From the NCBI RefSeq assembly GCF_963675585.1, contig NZ_OY776414.1, positions 2,025,001-2,089,000 on the forward strand: DNA of 64,000 nt, read 5' to 3'. This document shows, in pieces, positions 9,254 through 18,713 of this stretch. The translations under genes and the position numbers were made by a program. Origin of the DNA: an uncultured Draconibacterium sp. GTDB taxonomy: Bacteria; Bacteroidota; Bacteroidia; Bacteroidales; Prolixibacteraceae. Below the pieces are notes generated by a model that did not search any database, was not told the DNA's origin, and saw nothing but the letters and a program-made list of their open reading frames with translations. How positions within the stretch are numbered: the first letter of the stretch is position 1; every line of letters begins with the position of its first letter.

Positions 9254-11401
9254 TTACTGCAATCCCTCCAAAGTTGGTTTTACTTCAATAATATTTCCAT
9301 CAGCATCAAACTCCAGTTTATCGATACAAACCTCGCGGTTAAAACCTGCCGAGCGTCCCATGTATTTTCCCTTCGGATATGTAAAACGGTGGTACACCAA
9401 ATACCACTCATCTTTTCCGGGAACCTGTATGGCCGAATTATGTCCGGTTGCCATTATTTCCTGCGCATCATCGCGCTGGATAACAATATTATTTTCGGGT
9501 ATGGTAAGTTCTCCAAGCGGCGATTTTGAAGTGGCATAACGCACCTTGTAATTGGGGCTGCGTGTATCATCTTCCGACCACATAAAGTAATACGTATCAT
9601 TCCGATAAATCACGTACACACCTTCCCTGAATGTTTTATCAGGAGTCATCACTTTCAGCGTATTCATTTTAAGCGAGGTCATGTCGTCGTTTAATTCGAC
9701 ACCTGCCATATAACCATTTCCCCAGTACAAGTAACTTTTTCCTGTTTTTGGGTCGGTAAAAACATCTGGATCAATTTCCTGTCCGCCTTTTATTCCATCG
9801 GGTTTCCAATTTATCAAAGGTTTTCCGCTGTCAACAAATGGTCCTTCGGGATTATCGGCAACAGCTACACCAATTTTTTGTTTTCCGCAGAAATAAAAGA
9901 AATACTTGTATTCGCCGGCAATTTTCTTTTCGATAATACAAGGCGCCCAGGCATTGTCGTTTGCCCACGAAACATCTCCTCGTAAATTCAGAATAATACC
10001 CTCGTCTTTCCAATCAATTAAATTTTCAGATGAAAATGTTTTAAAATAATACCCACCCCAATTGTGAAAACCATCGGAAGTTGGATAGATGTAGTATTTT
10101 CCCGTTTTCTCGGCGTACAAAATATCCGGATCGGCATACAAACCATCCAGAACCGGATTATGATCTTCTGATGCAGTTGCTTTATATATCTGGTCGCCTT
10201 TGCCTTCCATACTTACCGTATATTCAACCGGTCCTTGGGAGAAATCCTGAGGGCCAAGCGGAGTTACTGTTGTACCTGAAAACGATGTAAACTGCGGATC
10301 GAAAGAAGAAATATCGACACCCTTTTTTACAGGAAAACGCATGATTCCCCGGGCGCCGCTTATTACAACATTTTGCTTTTTCAGAAGCTCCGAATTTGCT
10401 TCAATCAGCGGATCGTCCAAACTTCCCCATTTGTCCAACAATCGTTGCAATTCTTCTTTTGTAATTGGCATTACGGTTCCGTGCCGTGGTTTAAAGTTCA
10501 TCGAAACAGCCTCATCAATAACAGTGAAATGTTCGAGGTCAGTACTTTTTGTAAACTGGTAACGACCAAGGCCATACACATCGTACATTAAAATCCACTC
10601 GTCCGAATTATTCAGTTTAAAAACTCCCGAACCTTCCACATTTTCCTTTTCGCAATCCACTCTTTCCAAATTGGGATATTCGTAACCTTCGGTTAGTTTG
10701 TCAGAAATTGCCAGTTTTATTCCGGGCGCTCCACTCTCCGATTTGTGGAAGAAATAATACTTATTGTCTTTTTTTATGATATCGCCATCGATACAAGCAT
10801 TGTTGGTTGGATTATACAACAATTGTTTAGGGGCTTCTTCAAAGCCGGTAAAGTCTTCGTTGGCATAAGCATAATAAATGATATCCGGGCCTTCGCCCTG
10901 TACCATCGAAAAATAAACCATGTATTTTCCCACTTCCTCATCGTAAATGGTTTGAGGTGCCCAAACACGCCACACATCGCCAAACTGCTCGGGAAATGCC
11001 TTTGGAATATTAACAACCGACGATTCCCAATGAATTAAATCAGTTGATTTTAACATCACCATTGCATAATTTTTCCAGCCCATTTCGGGTACATACAAAT
11101 CGGTGGCAACCATGTAAAAAGTTTTACCATCGGCACTTCGCAAAATATGCGGATCGCGTACGCCACCCGTCTCGCAAATTTCGTCGTTGCTTAGCACAGG
11201 TTGATTGTTGTTCAAAGCCCTGTAATTGTAGCCATCTTCGCTCACTGCAAAACGAATGGCTTCTTCTCCGGGTGCATTCCCTGTAAAATAGGTGAATAGG
11301 TAGGCTTCGTATTTCTCACTCTTGTTGCAGCTTGTGAAGAAAAAAGTGCTGGCAACAAATGCCATTAAAACTACTAAAATCGTTTTTTTGCCCAAATTCA
11401 T
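9254..11401 (-). CDS. Lipoprotein with two tandem GH43 domains (putative arabinanase/arabinofuranosidase)
   Basis: This 715-residue protein has a lipobox (FFTSC, Cys25) and two five-bladed GH43-type propellers. The first (about 30-335) shows GGVRDPHI, CIDGDII, VEGSGVF and PRHGTVM, which fit the Asp/Asp/Glu triad plus metal-coordinating His. The second (about 420-710) shows GLYADPDILY, EIDPDVFTD, FREGVYVIY and TGHNSAI, again a complete set. GH43 enzymes cleave alpha-L-arabinofuranosyl or xylosyl links by inversion. With two GH51 genes directly upstream in the same operon, an arabinan target is likely. The two domains differ strongly, so this is not a recent duplication and they may have different linkage specificities. 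Confidence 0.9.
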   Translation of the reverse strand: MNLGKKTILVVLMAFVASTFFFTSCNKSEKYEAYLFTYFTGNAPGEEAIRFAVSEDGYNYRALNNNQPVLSNDEICETGGVRDPHILRSADGKTFYMVATDLYVPEMGWKNYAMVMLKSTDLIHWESSVVNIPKAFPEQFGDVWRVWAPQTIYDEEVGKYMVYFSMVQGEGPDIIYYAYANEDFTGFEEAPKQLLYNPTNNACIDGDIIKKDNKYYFFHKSESGAPGIKLAISDKLTEGYEYPNLERVDCEKENVEGSGVFKLNNSDEWILMYDVYGLGRYQFTKSTDLEHFTVIDEAVSMNFKPRHGTVMPITKEELQRLLDKWGSLDDPLIEANSELLKKQNVVISGARGIMRFPVKKGVDISSFDPQFTSFSGTTVTPLGPQDFSQGPVEYTVSMEGKGDQIYKATASEDHNPVLDGLYADPDILYAEKTGKYYIYPTSDGFHNWGGYYFKTFSSENLIDWKDEGIILNLRGDVSWANDNAWAPCIIEKKIAGEYKYFFYFCGKQKIGVAVADNPEGPFVDSGKPLINWKPDGIKGGQEIDPDVFTDPKTGKSYLYWGNGYMAGVELNDDMTSLKMNTLKVMTPDKTFREGVYVIYRNDTYYFMWSEDDTRSPNYKVRYATSKSPLGELTIPENNIVIQRDDAQEIMATGHNSAIQVPGKDEWYLVYHRFTYPKGKYMGRSAGFNREVCIDKLEFDADGNIIEVKPTLEGLQ

Positions 11402-11435
11402 ATTTGTTGTATTATAAAAGTTCTTTTCTTATAAC

Positions 11436-11470
11436 TAGTCATACGCTCACTTTGAGTGAGAGTATGACTA
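11436..11470. repeat. Hairpin between GH51 and double-GH43 genes
   Basis: Two 16-base arms (TAGTCATACGCTCACT and AGTGAGAGTATGACTA) around TTG pair with a single mismatch. The hairpin lies 5 bases after the upstream GH51 stop in transcription order and has no T-tract after it. It may be an RNA-processing or stability element, or a weak attenuator, rather than a full terminator. Confidence 0.6.
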
Positions 11471-11474
11471 ATTA

Positions 11475-13415
11475 CTATTTCGAAATTTTTAGTTTGCAAA
11501 CGTAGAATGCATTTCCCAGTGCTTTTATACGAAAACCTTTCTCATCGGCGGTCGTTGAAAACCGGCCGGGAACAATGGTATTTGGTGCTTCCAAAGTATT
11601 AATTGCTTCAGGCAAATTGTTATGTAAGTAGCATACCTCAACATTATTGTTTTTAGCTGTCACTTTCAGGCCTTTCAAATCAATGGTCAGGTCGTGAACT
11701 TTATCGCCGGCATTTACAATTTTAACAATAACTTCCGAACTGTTTTTATCAATTACGGCACTGGCATACAGGCTGTCTTGCCCCGTAATGTTTGCACCAT
11801 CCATCGTAATGGGTAAAACATTTGTTCCCACATTATTGGCATACATTTTTTGCACATAGTAGTTTGGGGTGCGAACCACCGAAAAATTATCGAACCAAAT
11901 CATATCAGGTTTCCACTGCCAGGCATCAACATGAGCAAAAAGAGGTGCGTACGTCGCCAAAGTTACGATGTCTGCGTTGCGTTCAAGTCCGGTCATAAAA
12001 GCGGCTTCCGAAATGGCAGCACGCATATTATTATTGCGGCTTTTATGATGCGAAGCAAATTCACCGGCAAACACTTTTGGTCCATTTCTATCATACGAAT
12101 CATAACGTTCGGCATTGTCCAGAAACCATTCCGGACTGCGGTAGTAATGTTCGTCCACCAAATCAACTTTTAATTCCTTCATTTTTGGCCACAGGTAGTC
12201 AAATTTTTCACCATCGGGTGTTGGGCCTGCAGTTCCTATAATTTTTATTTCAGGATACTTTTTATTCAGGGCCTCCATAAAAGGAATCAAACGTTCGACA
12301 TAACCTTCGCCCCACTGCTCGTTTCCAACTGCCAGATATTTTAAATTAAACGGTTCCGGGTGTCCCATTTCAGCACGAACCTTTCCCCATTTCGAATTCA
12401 CCGGACCGTTTGCAAATTCAACCAAATCAACCGCATCGTCAATATAGGGTTGCAAGTCGCCCACTGCCACACATTCGGTACTTTCGTACTGACAAGCCAA
12501 ACCACAACTAATAACTGGCAGCGGTTCTGCTCCCAGGTCTTCGCTCAGCAAAAAGAATTCGTAAAAACCCAAACCATACGTTTGATAATAATCAGGAAAA
12601 AAGCGGTAATCAAAAGTATAGTTCCAACGGTTTTCATTTATGGGCCGATTTTCAACCGGACCAACACTATTTTTCCATTGATAGCGGGTTTCCAGCGTAT
12701 TTCCTTCAATAATACAACCACCGGGGAAACGAAAAACTCCCGGGTTTAATTCGTACAATGCTTCCACCAAATCTTTTCTTAATCCATTTTCTCTGTTTTT
12801 CCAGGTTTCGGCCGGAAATAGAGAAATGTGATCCAGATCAACTACGCCTGCGGTTTGCAGAATTAGACGAACCTTTCCTTTTGCAGAAGTGGCTGTGGCT
12901 TTAATTTGAATAGAATATTTTTTCCATTCTTTGCCTGAAACCTGAATTTCGGCAATCCCAATATTTTCGTTTTCGGCACTCACTAAAATCACTTTAAAAG
13001 TCATTTCACTTTCAGCAAGAGAACGCGCATAAAAAGAAAAGTTATAATTGTCGTTTTGTTTAAATCCAATGCCGGTGAATCCAACATTTTCTAAACCAGT
13101 TCCACGTCGTAATCCTTTTTCGTTTAATCGTACATAGTTTGGATTCCGGTCGAAACAAGGCGATTCATTCAGCACTTGTACGTCACCAAAAGGTGTCCAT
13201 CCCACAAAAGGTTGGTGAAAATCGAATGAACGGTTTTTAATTAATTCGGCGTACAATCCGCCATCGGCTCCAAAATTGATATCTTCGAAAAAAACACCGT
13301 ACATATCGGGTTGAATGTCAGAACCCACTTTCTGTACATCTACCACAAATTTTTCCTGAGCCTGCAAAAACTGAAAAGAAAGAACAAAAGTTAAAATAAT
13401 TCCAAAATGCTTCAT
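11475..13415 (-). CDS. GH51 alpha-L-arabinofuranosidase
   Basis: This 646-residue secreted enzyme (signal peptide ending FQFLQAQ) removes alpha-L-arabinofuranosyl units from arabinan side chains with retention. The N-terminus has the GH51 hallmark YGVFFEDINFGADGGLYAEL. A carbohydrate-binding-like beta domain occupies about 70-205. The barrel carries FRFPGGC (about 229-234), the acid/base Glu366 in AVGNEQW and the nucleophile Glu452 in VFAGEFASH. It lies only 7 bases downstream of a second GH51 gene, and the two share all these motifs, so they are tandem paralogues in one operon. Confidence 0.96.
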   Translation of the reverse strand: MKHFGIILTFVLSFQFLQAQEKFVVDVQKVGSDIQPDMYGVFFEDINFGADGGLYAELIKNRSFDFHQPFVGWTPFGDVQVLNESPCFDRNPNYVRLNEKGLRRGTGLENVGFTGIGFKQNDNYNFSFYARSLAESEMTFKVILVSAENENIGIAEIQVSGKEWKKYSIQIKATATSAKGKVRLILQTAGVVDLDHISLFPAETWKNRENGLRKDLVEALYELNPGVFRFPGGCIIEGNTLETRYQWKNSVGPVENRPINENRWNYTFDYRFFPDYYQTYGLGFYEFFLLSEDLGAEPLPVISCGLACQYESTECVAVGDLQPYIDDAVDLVEFANGPVNSKWGKVRAEMGHPEPFNLKYLAVGNEQWGEGYVERLIPFMEALNKKYPEIKIIGTAGPTPDGEKFDYLWPKMKELKVDLVDEHYYRSPEWFLDNAERYDSYDRNGPKVFAGEFASHHKSRNNNMRAAISEAAFMTGLERNADIVTLATYAPLFAHVDAWQWKPDMIWFDNFSVVRTPNYYVQKMYANNVGTNVLPITMDGANITGQDSLYASAVIDKNSSEVIVKIVNAGDKVHDLTIDLKGLKVTAKNNNVEVCYLHNNLPEAINTLEAPNTIVPGRFSTTADEKGFRIKALGNAFYVCKLKISK

Positions 13416-13422
13416 TGTATTT

Positions 13423-16014
13423 TTAGTTGTTGGTTTTTAATCTAATTACAGAAAATGAGTATGCCGGTAACTGATACTTGAGATTGTCGGAAACCTGGAG
13501 TTTGCGACTTTGGGGAATGGCAGTTTTGTCATCCGGAGTGCCGGAGAGAACGGACAGAACAGCATCAGAATCAGCAATATTCAGTTTCGTCAAATCTATT
13601 CCTGCTTCAACTTCGGCAGGTAAAAGATTTACTAATTTTATTATTATATCCTTGCTTTCAGCATCCTGAACAACCGACATAGCTACTCGTTTTTTTAAGT
13701 CTTCACTGTTATCCGAAAGCTGAATAGTTCCGGGAATGTAAGTTTCTCCTGCATTCTGACCAAACAGTTTTTGCACGTGGTACCCAACGGTGGGTTTTAC
13801 TTCGTTGTTGTTAAAATAAATCAGATCAGGAGTCCACTGTGTGTTGCCTTCTTTTGCCAATAATGGTGCATACGATGTCATTTCCACAACATCTCCATTT
13901 CGTTCAAGCGAAGTCATGTACAAGGCTTCCGATAAGGCTGTTTCAATGTTATTCGGCCTGCCCGGCAAATGAGCTGCATATTCGCCCAAATATACTTTTG
14001 ATTTGCTGCGGTCGTAACGATCGTAAAAATCCTGGTTGTGAATAAACCAGCCCGGTGGTTGGTAATAATGTTCGTCAACCATTGGCACTTCCAGTTTTGT
14101 AGCCAATTCCCATCCTTCCTCGTAATCGGTTCCCATGTAAAACGGGCCCACTGTTCCAATTACCGTAATTTCGGGATGTTTCTCTTGTACCGCCTTAAAA
14201 ATCATTGTAAAACGTTCCTCAAAAATATCGGTAATCAAATCTTCGTTACCAATTCCAATGTATTTTAAATGAAATGGTTCAGAATGTCCGGCCTTGGCAC
14301 GTACTTTCCCCCATTTTGTAGTTGCATCGCCATTGGCCCATTCAATTAAATCGAGCACCTCCTGAATGTATTCATCCATGTCGCACAATGGGATTCCTCC
14401 CTGTTGGCCGTGTCCGCAGGTTGCTGAATTCTGACAAGGAACACCGGCTGCCAAAACCGGAATCGGTTCTGCATTTATATCCTCACAAAACTGGAAATAC
14501 TCAAAATAACCCAGGCCCACCGACTGATGATAATTCCAGATATTACGCTGTGGTACACGTGCTTCCAAAGGTCCCACAGTCCGGCTCCAACGGTACATAT
14601 TTGCCAGTCCGTCACCGTGTGCCACGCATCCACCCGGAAATCGTACAAACTTTGGATGAATGTCGGCAATGGTTTGAGCCAGATCGGCACGCAGGCCGTT
14701 TTTATGTCCTTTAAATGTATTCTGTGGAAACAAGGATATCATATCCAAAGCCACTTCCCCTGTAACTTGCGGAATTACCACAATTTTTGCTTTCTCGGAA
14801 GCTGCATTTGCTTCCAGCACTGTTTCGTATTTTTTCCACTTTCCGCTAATCGTTCCTGTTTTCGATTCGGCAATTACCTTCTTATTTTCATCAATTAATT
14901 GTACAAGCAGCCTTCCGTTGTTATCACCCAGAGATTTTGCAAAAACAGAGAAATCATATTTTTCACCAATTTTAACCGGAATTCCGTCGAATCCTTCGTT
15001 TGCCAAACCTGAACCTGTTTTGTCAACTTTCAGTACTGCAAAGTGCTTATTATTAACATGAACGGGCTCTGTAGTATCGATTGAAAAAGTAGCATCAGAA
15101 CCTTCTATACTCCACGATTTATAACTGTTCCAGGTACTGTCGCGGTTTTTTCTGTCGCTCAGTGCATATTCAAATCCCCTGTTTTGAACCAATTCAGCGT
15201 ACAAACCGCCATCGGCTGCATAGTTTATATCTTCAAAGAATATTCCTACAAGTTTATCGCTGATTTTTTTTCTCTTTTCAGGCTGAACGGAAATTGCAGC
15301 TTTCACGCTTTGCAGGTCTTTAAATCGTTCAGCATCCAAACTTGTGTTATCCGCCCTTTCCTGATTATGAAAAAGACTCCATTCGTGCCATTTAATTATC
15401 CCATCAATTCGTTTCCACGACACTTTTACTATCGAACCGCTTTGCTCTTCATCATCCAAAACAATTGTACTACGCAGGTTAAGCCTTTCGTTTTTCGTGA
15501 TTTCCTGTGTTTCATCGTAATTTTTAAAATCGACGGTTGTGGTTTTAAACCACTTTTTTTGTTCTTGCTTTTCACTTAACCAGGTGATGAGATATTGTTT
15601 GCTCGCCTTGTCATACGAAACTTCCAAATCCAATACATTCCCTTCTTCAGTTACTTCGGGATACGACTGACGTTTCCAGTTGAATAAATCGTCTGAAGCT
15701 GCATGGGCAAACTGTCCAACTTCATTATTCAATGTCCAGATACAGTGTTTCAAACCGGTTTCATCTTCGAATAAAAAAGGTTGAATCATTTTCTTTTGGG
15801 CACCCCATGTACCAAAATCACTGGCTAAAAAGCGCCATTCAGGACCAATTGTATGCCAGTTTTCTTTATCAACACTCCATGCATAATGTAACCCTGCGGT
15901 ATTGTTGTTTTTGTTTGTTGAATAAGCAAAAACATATGCGGAATCGGGTTCGTTGCAAAATGCGACCAAACCTTTAAAAATGAAGACAATACTTAGTAAA
16001 ATATATTTATTCAT
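13423..16014 (-). CDS. GH51 alpha-L-arabinofuranosidase with N-terminal propeller-like extension
   Basis: This 863-residue protein has a signal peptide (to about 20), then some 215 residues resembling GH43/GH32-type propeller blades (AYVFAYSTNKN, HYAWSVDKENWHTIGPEWRF, FAHAASDDLFNWKRQSYPEV). A complete GH51 enzyme follows, starting at about 245 (KLVGIFFEDINYAADGGLYAEL). Acid/base is Glu591 (GIGNEDL) and nucleophile Glu678 (YLGEYAAH). The N-terminal part lacks an obvious Asp/Asp/Glu catalytic set, so it may be a binding module; that is inference. It sits between GH27 and the second GH51 with gaps of 14 and 7 bases, clearly in one operon. Confidence 0.92.
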   Translation of the reverse strand: MNKYILLSIVFIFKGLVAFCNEPDSAYVFAYSTNKNNNTAGLHYAWSVDKENWHTIGPEWRFLASDFGTWGAQKKMIQPFLFEDETGLKHCIWTLNNEVGQFAHAASDDLFNWKRQSYPEVTEEGNVLDLEVSYDKASKQYLITWLSEKQEQKKWFKTTTVDFKNYDETQEITKNERLNLRSTIVLDDEEQSGSIVKVSWKRIDGIIKWHEWSLFHNQERADNTSLDAERFKDLQSVKAAISVQPEKRKKISDKLVGIFFEDINYAADGGLYAELVQNRGFEYALSDRKNRDSTWNSYKSWSIEGSDATFSIDTTEPVHVNNKHFAVLKVDKTGSGLANEGFDGIPVKIGEKYDFSVFAKSLGDNNGRLLVQLIDENKKVIAESKTGTISGKWKKYETVLEANAASEKAKIVVIPQVTGEVALDMISLFPQNTFKGHKNGLRADLAQTIADIHPKFVRFPGGCVAHGDGLANMYRWSRTVGPLEARVPQRNIWNYHQSVGLGYFEYFQFCEDINAEPIPVLAAGVPCQNSATCGHGQQGGIPLCDMDEYIQEVLDLIEWANGDATTKWGKVRAKAGHSEPFHLKYIGIGNEDLITDIFEERFTMIFKAVQEKHPEITVIGTVGPFYMGTDYEEGWELATKLEVPMVDEHYYQPPGWFIHNQDFYDRYDRSKSKVYLGEYAAHLPGRPNNIETALSEALYMTSLERNGDVVEMTSYAPLLAKEGNTQWTPDLIYFNNNEVKPTVGYHVQKLFGQNAGETYIPGTIQLSDNSEDLKKRVAMSVVQDAESKDIIIKLVNLLPAEVEAGIDLTKLNIADSDAVLSVLSGTPDDKTAIPQSRKLQVSDNLKYQLPAYSFSVIRLKTNN

Positions 16015-16028
16015 GCTATGGAAACTAA

Positions 16029-17396
16029 CTATTTACGAATGATGTATAAACCGCTGGCGTGGGCAGCCAAATCACGTGAAAATTCACCAGCAAAATTTCC
16101 TACATTTTCACCTGTCCACATATTTGTCACAGTACATTCTCCTTCAATTCCCAAATCGTTCAAACTAACAGAAAGTTGAAGTGGCGCCTCATCGTCTGAA
16201 ATATTAAACAACGCCAGGTAAACGTCACCGTTATTTGGATTTGAGGAAGTTATAGCCACTTTCCCATCTTCCTGAAAAAGCTGTTTAACTCCGGTACTCT
16301 CGCTGTGCATTTTTAGTACTTCCTTATTTGTAAGGAGCGAAAGTGTAAAAGCGTCGTTACTTGGCAAATCGCCTCCAAACATAAGTGGTGACCGGAAAAT
16401 TGTAAAAAGGGTCATTAAAGTATATTGCTCGTCAGGAGTAAGACGAGTCATTCTGTCTTTTCCCCGCTCACCACGAATTGAAATTCTTCCCAATGGAATC
16501 ATATCACAATCGGGCCAGGTTCCCGAAGCGATATAAGGATACCATTTCTGACAAATATCCATCAAATGAGTAATGTGTGGCCAGGTGTCCCAAACGTCGT
16601 CAACCATACGCCACATATTGGCATGCTCGGAAACATGACCGGCTGCTTCAATTGGTGTTTCGCCTGGCGATGTACTTAAAACAATGGGGCGGCCACAATT
16701 ATCAATGGCATTCCTGATTAGCTCAATTTCTCCCTGATGATAAGGTCGCGACAAGTCGTCGATTTTTATAAAATCGATTCCCCAACCGGCATACAATTCA
16801 AAAATGGAGTTGTAATATTCCTGTGCACCGGGCTTGTCTGCCACAATGGTATAATTATCACGCAACCAGGGACATTGCAATTCAGTTGAATAAATCTGAT
16901 CAGCAGTAATTCCATCGGTTCCTTTTATCGGCAATTTATTTTCAACGGCAACTTTAGGAATTCCGCGCATGATATGTATTCCAAATTTCAAGCCTTTGCT
17001 ATGCACATAGTCGGCCAGATCTTTAAATCCATTTTCGTCTTTTGCTGAAGGGAAACGGTTAACGGCGGGTTGGTAGCGCCCATATTCATCAATTACATAA
17101 CGCGGATCAGTCTGGTTGTATCCACCTGCTTTGTCGTTTTCTACAAACCATCTGATATCAACAACAATGTATTCCCAACCAAAGGCTTTCAAATTATCAG
17201 CCATGTAGTCGGCGTTGGCTTTTACTTCGTGTTCTTCAACTGTTGGACCGTAACAATCCCAGCTGTTCCACCCCATTGGCGGAGTTTGAGCCCATGTTTT
17301 GAATTCGCCTTTTGCGAATGGTTGCGGCTGTTGTTTACTCGAACAAGACAGTAAAATGGATAATAAAAGGAATGTGAAAAGATTTAGTTTCTTCAT
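16029..17396 (-). CDS. GH27 lipoprotein, alpha-galactosidase or beta-L-arabinopyranosidase
   Basis: This 455-residue protein has a lipobox (LLSC, Cys18) and then a GH27 barrel starting PPMGWNSWDCYG. The nucleophile is Asp213 in FIKIDDLS, where classical alpha-galactosidases have a K-Y-D motif. The acid/base lies in WRMVDDVWD (Asp266 or 267). The C-terminal beta domain ends AHASGLYIIRK. GH27 includes alpha-galactosidases and beta-L-arabinopyranosidases. The arabinan-degrading neighbours and the altered nucleophile motif make the second activity plausible, but this is inference. It is the first gene after a 315-base gap that carries a perfect palindrome. Confidence 0.88.
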   Translation of the reverse strand: MKKLNLFTFLLLSILLSCSSKQQPQPFAKGEFKTWAQTPPMGWNSWDCYGPTVEEHEVKANADYMADNLKAFGWEYIVVDIRWFVENDKAGGYNQTDPRYVIDEYGRYQPAVNRFPSAKDENGFKDLADYVHSKGLKFGIHIMRGIPKVAVENKLPIKGTDGITADQIYSTELQCPWLRDNYTIVADKPGAQEYYNSIFELYAGWGIDFIKIDDLSRPYHQGEIELIRNAIDNCGRPIVLSTSPGETPIEAAGHVSEHANMWRMVDDVWDTWPHITHLMDICQKWYPYIASGTWPDCDMIPLGRISIRGERGKDRMTRLTPDEQYTLMTLFTIFRSPLMFGGDLPSNDAFTLSLLTNKEVLKMHSESTGVKQLFQEDGKVAITSSNPNNGDVYLALFNISDDEAPLQLSVSLNDLGIEGECTVTNMWTGENVGNFAGEFSRDLAAHASGLYIIRK

Positions 17397-17711
17397 GGTT
17401 AAGTATAATTAGCAAGTGAATGAAAAACAAATGTATAATAAACACTTTATATTTATAGATACTTTTTTTAAAATTTTATGGACATGATTTTTAATTAATG
17501 TAGCATTAATTAAAAATCACATAAAAAAAGGTATTGCCAAGACAAACAAAGTCTGTTAAAAACTTTATTTATTTAGGATAAAATATGTTGTTGTGTGGAA
17601 AGAAGCACCTCTAGTCAATTAAACGACCAAGCAGTAACGCCTAAAAAATTAAGTATTTATCTTGAAAAATAACGAGCTAATATTTATCAACTCAGTGAAA
17701 GAAACTTGCAT
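17397..17711. other. Intergenic region upstream of GH27
   Basis: This AT-rich stretch of 315 bases contains no credible gene. Its one clear structure is the perfect inverted repeat at 17485-17519, listed separately. It separates the GH43/PL10 group from the GH27/GH51/GH43 group and probably holds the promoter of the latter, though no convincing -7/-33 pair was found. Confidence 0.5.
17485..17519. repeat. Perfect 16-base inverted repeat upstream of GH27
   Basis: TGATTTTTAATTAATG and its exact complement are separated by TAG, about 90 bases upstream of the GH27 start. There is no T-tract beyond it, and its AT-richness makes it a poor terminator. A dimeric-regulator operator is a reasonable guess. 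Confidence 0.65.
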
Positions 17712-18671
17712 CTATTTCTTTCCTGCCAATCCCTCTTCACTTCTTGTTACTTTCGAAATAGTACCATCGGCGTTAAACGAAATGTATTCGGCGCAAACGT
17801 GTCGTTGTTTTCCGCATTTCGAGTCTATATCAAGCCAGCGGTGATAAAATAATATCCATTCTCCATTGTACTCTACGATTGAATGATGGTTGTTATTTTC
17901 TCCTTCGCGTTCCATAAAAACGCCTTTGTATTTCCATGGCCCTTTGGGAGAGTCGGCCATATAATAGGCTAATTCGCGATTGTTTTCGGGCATGGTAAAA
18001 TAATACTTTCCATTTCTTTTAAACACCCATGGACCTTCCATTTTAGGCTCGTAACCTCCCATATCCATTTTATAAAACTCGCCTTTTACACTGCGCATGT
18101 CCTCTGCCATTTCAGCAACCAAATAATCGTCGCCTCCATGAAAATAAACAAATGCTTTTCCATCGTCGTCAACAAAAAGACAAGGATCGTTGGCATATGG
18201 AACAGACCAAAGCGGTGCCCCGATTTTATCTACAAAAGGACCGGTGGGAGAATCACTTTCTGCAATTCCGATTCCCATCCACTTGGTACTTTTTTCAGGA
18301 TTTACGCGATCTTTGTGGCCGTTTCCTGCCGGGAAACAGAAATAATATTTGCCGTTTTTATAGGCACAGTCGGGTGCCCAGGCATAATTATCGGCCCATG
18401 TCAATTTATCAACCGATAAAATTGGTCCGTGGTTGGTCCATTTAACCAAGTCTTCTGACGAAAAAACATACCAGTCTTTCATCCAAAAATCTTCCTGACA
18501 CTCCTCGTCGTGTGAAGTGTAAACATATATTCTGCCATCGTCCCAAACATGTGCTGAAGGATCGGCAGTGCGTAAATTACTTCCAAAATTTAACGGATTC
18601 TGTGCCAAACAAACACTCGAAAATAATGTAAGGACAAAAAGAATAATTGTATTTTTTGATTGTTTCATCAT
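17712..18671 (-). CDS. GH43 glycoside hydrolase (arabinofuranosidase/xylosidase type)
   Basis: This 319-residue secreted single-domain GH43 enzyme has a signal peptide ending SSVCLAQ. The inverting triad is visible: Asp37 in RTADPSA, Asp162 in YANDPCLF and Glu212 in KMEGPWVF. The metal-coordinating His of the propeller centre is in NNNHHSIVEY. The length matches single-domain exo-acting arabinofuranosidases of GH43. It lies 42 bases after the PL10 gene and is probably co-transcribed with it. The arabinose-releasing role is inferred from context, and xylosidase or galactanase activity cannot be excluded. Confidence 0.92.
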   Translation of the reverse strand: MMKQSKNTIILFVLTLFSSVCLAQNPLNFGSNLRTADPSAHVWDDGRIYVYTSHDEECQEDFWMKDWYVFSSEDLVKWTNHGPILSVDKLTWADNYAWAPDCAYKNGKYYFCFPAGNGHKDRVNPEKSTKWMGIGIAESDSPTGPFVDKIGAPLWSVPYANDPCLFVDDDGKAFVYFHGGDDYLVAEMAEDMRSVKGEFYKMDMGGYEPKMEGPWVFKRNGKYYFTMPENNRELAYYMADSPKGPWKYKGVFMEREGENNNHHSIVEYNGEWILFYHRWLDIDSKCGKQRHVCAEYISFNADGTISKVTRSEEGLAGKK

Positions 18672-18713
18672 CGTTCAGGTTAATAAATGTTTTTAATCTG
18701 TTTTAATTTTAAT

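Noticed and set aside
14322-14898. Open frames opposite the second GH51 gene
   Set aside because: They lie entirely inside the conserved catalytic domain of the real gene and show no domain or signal features.
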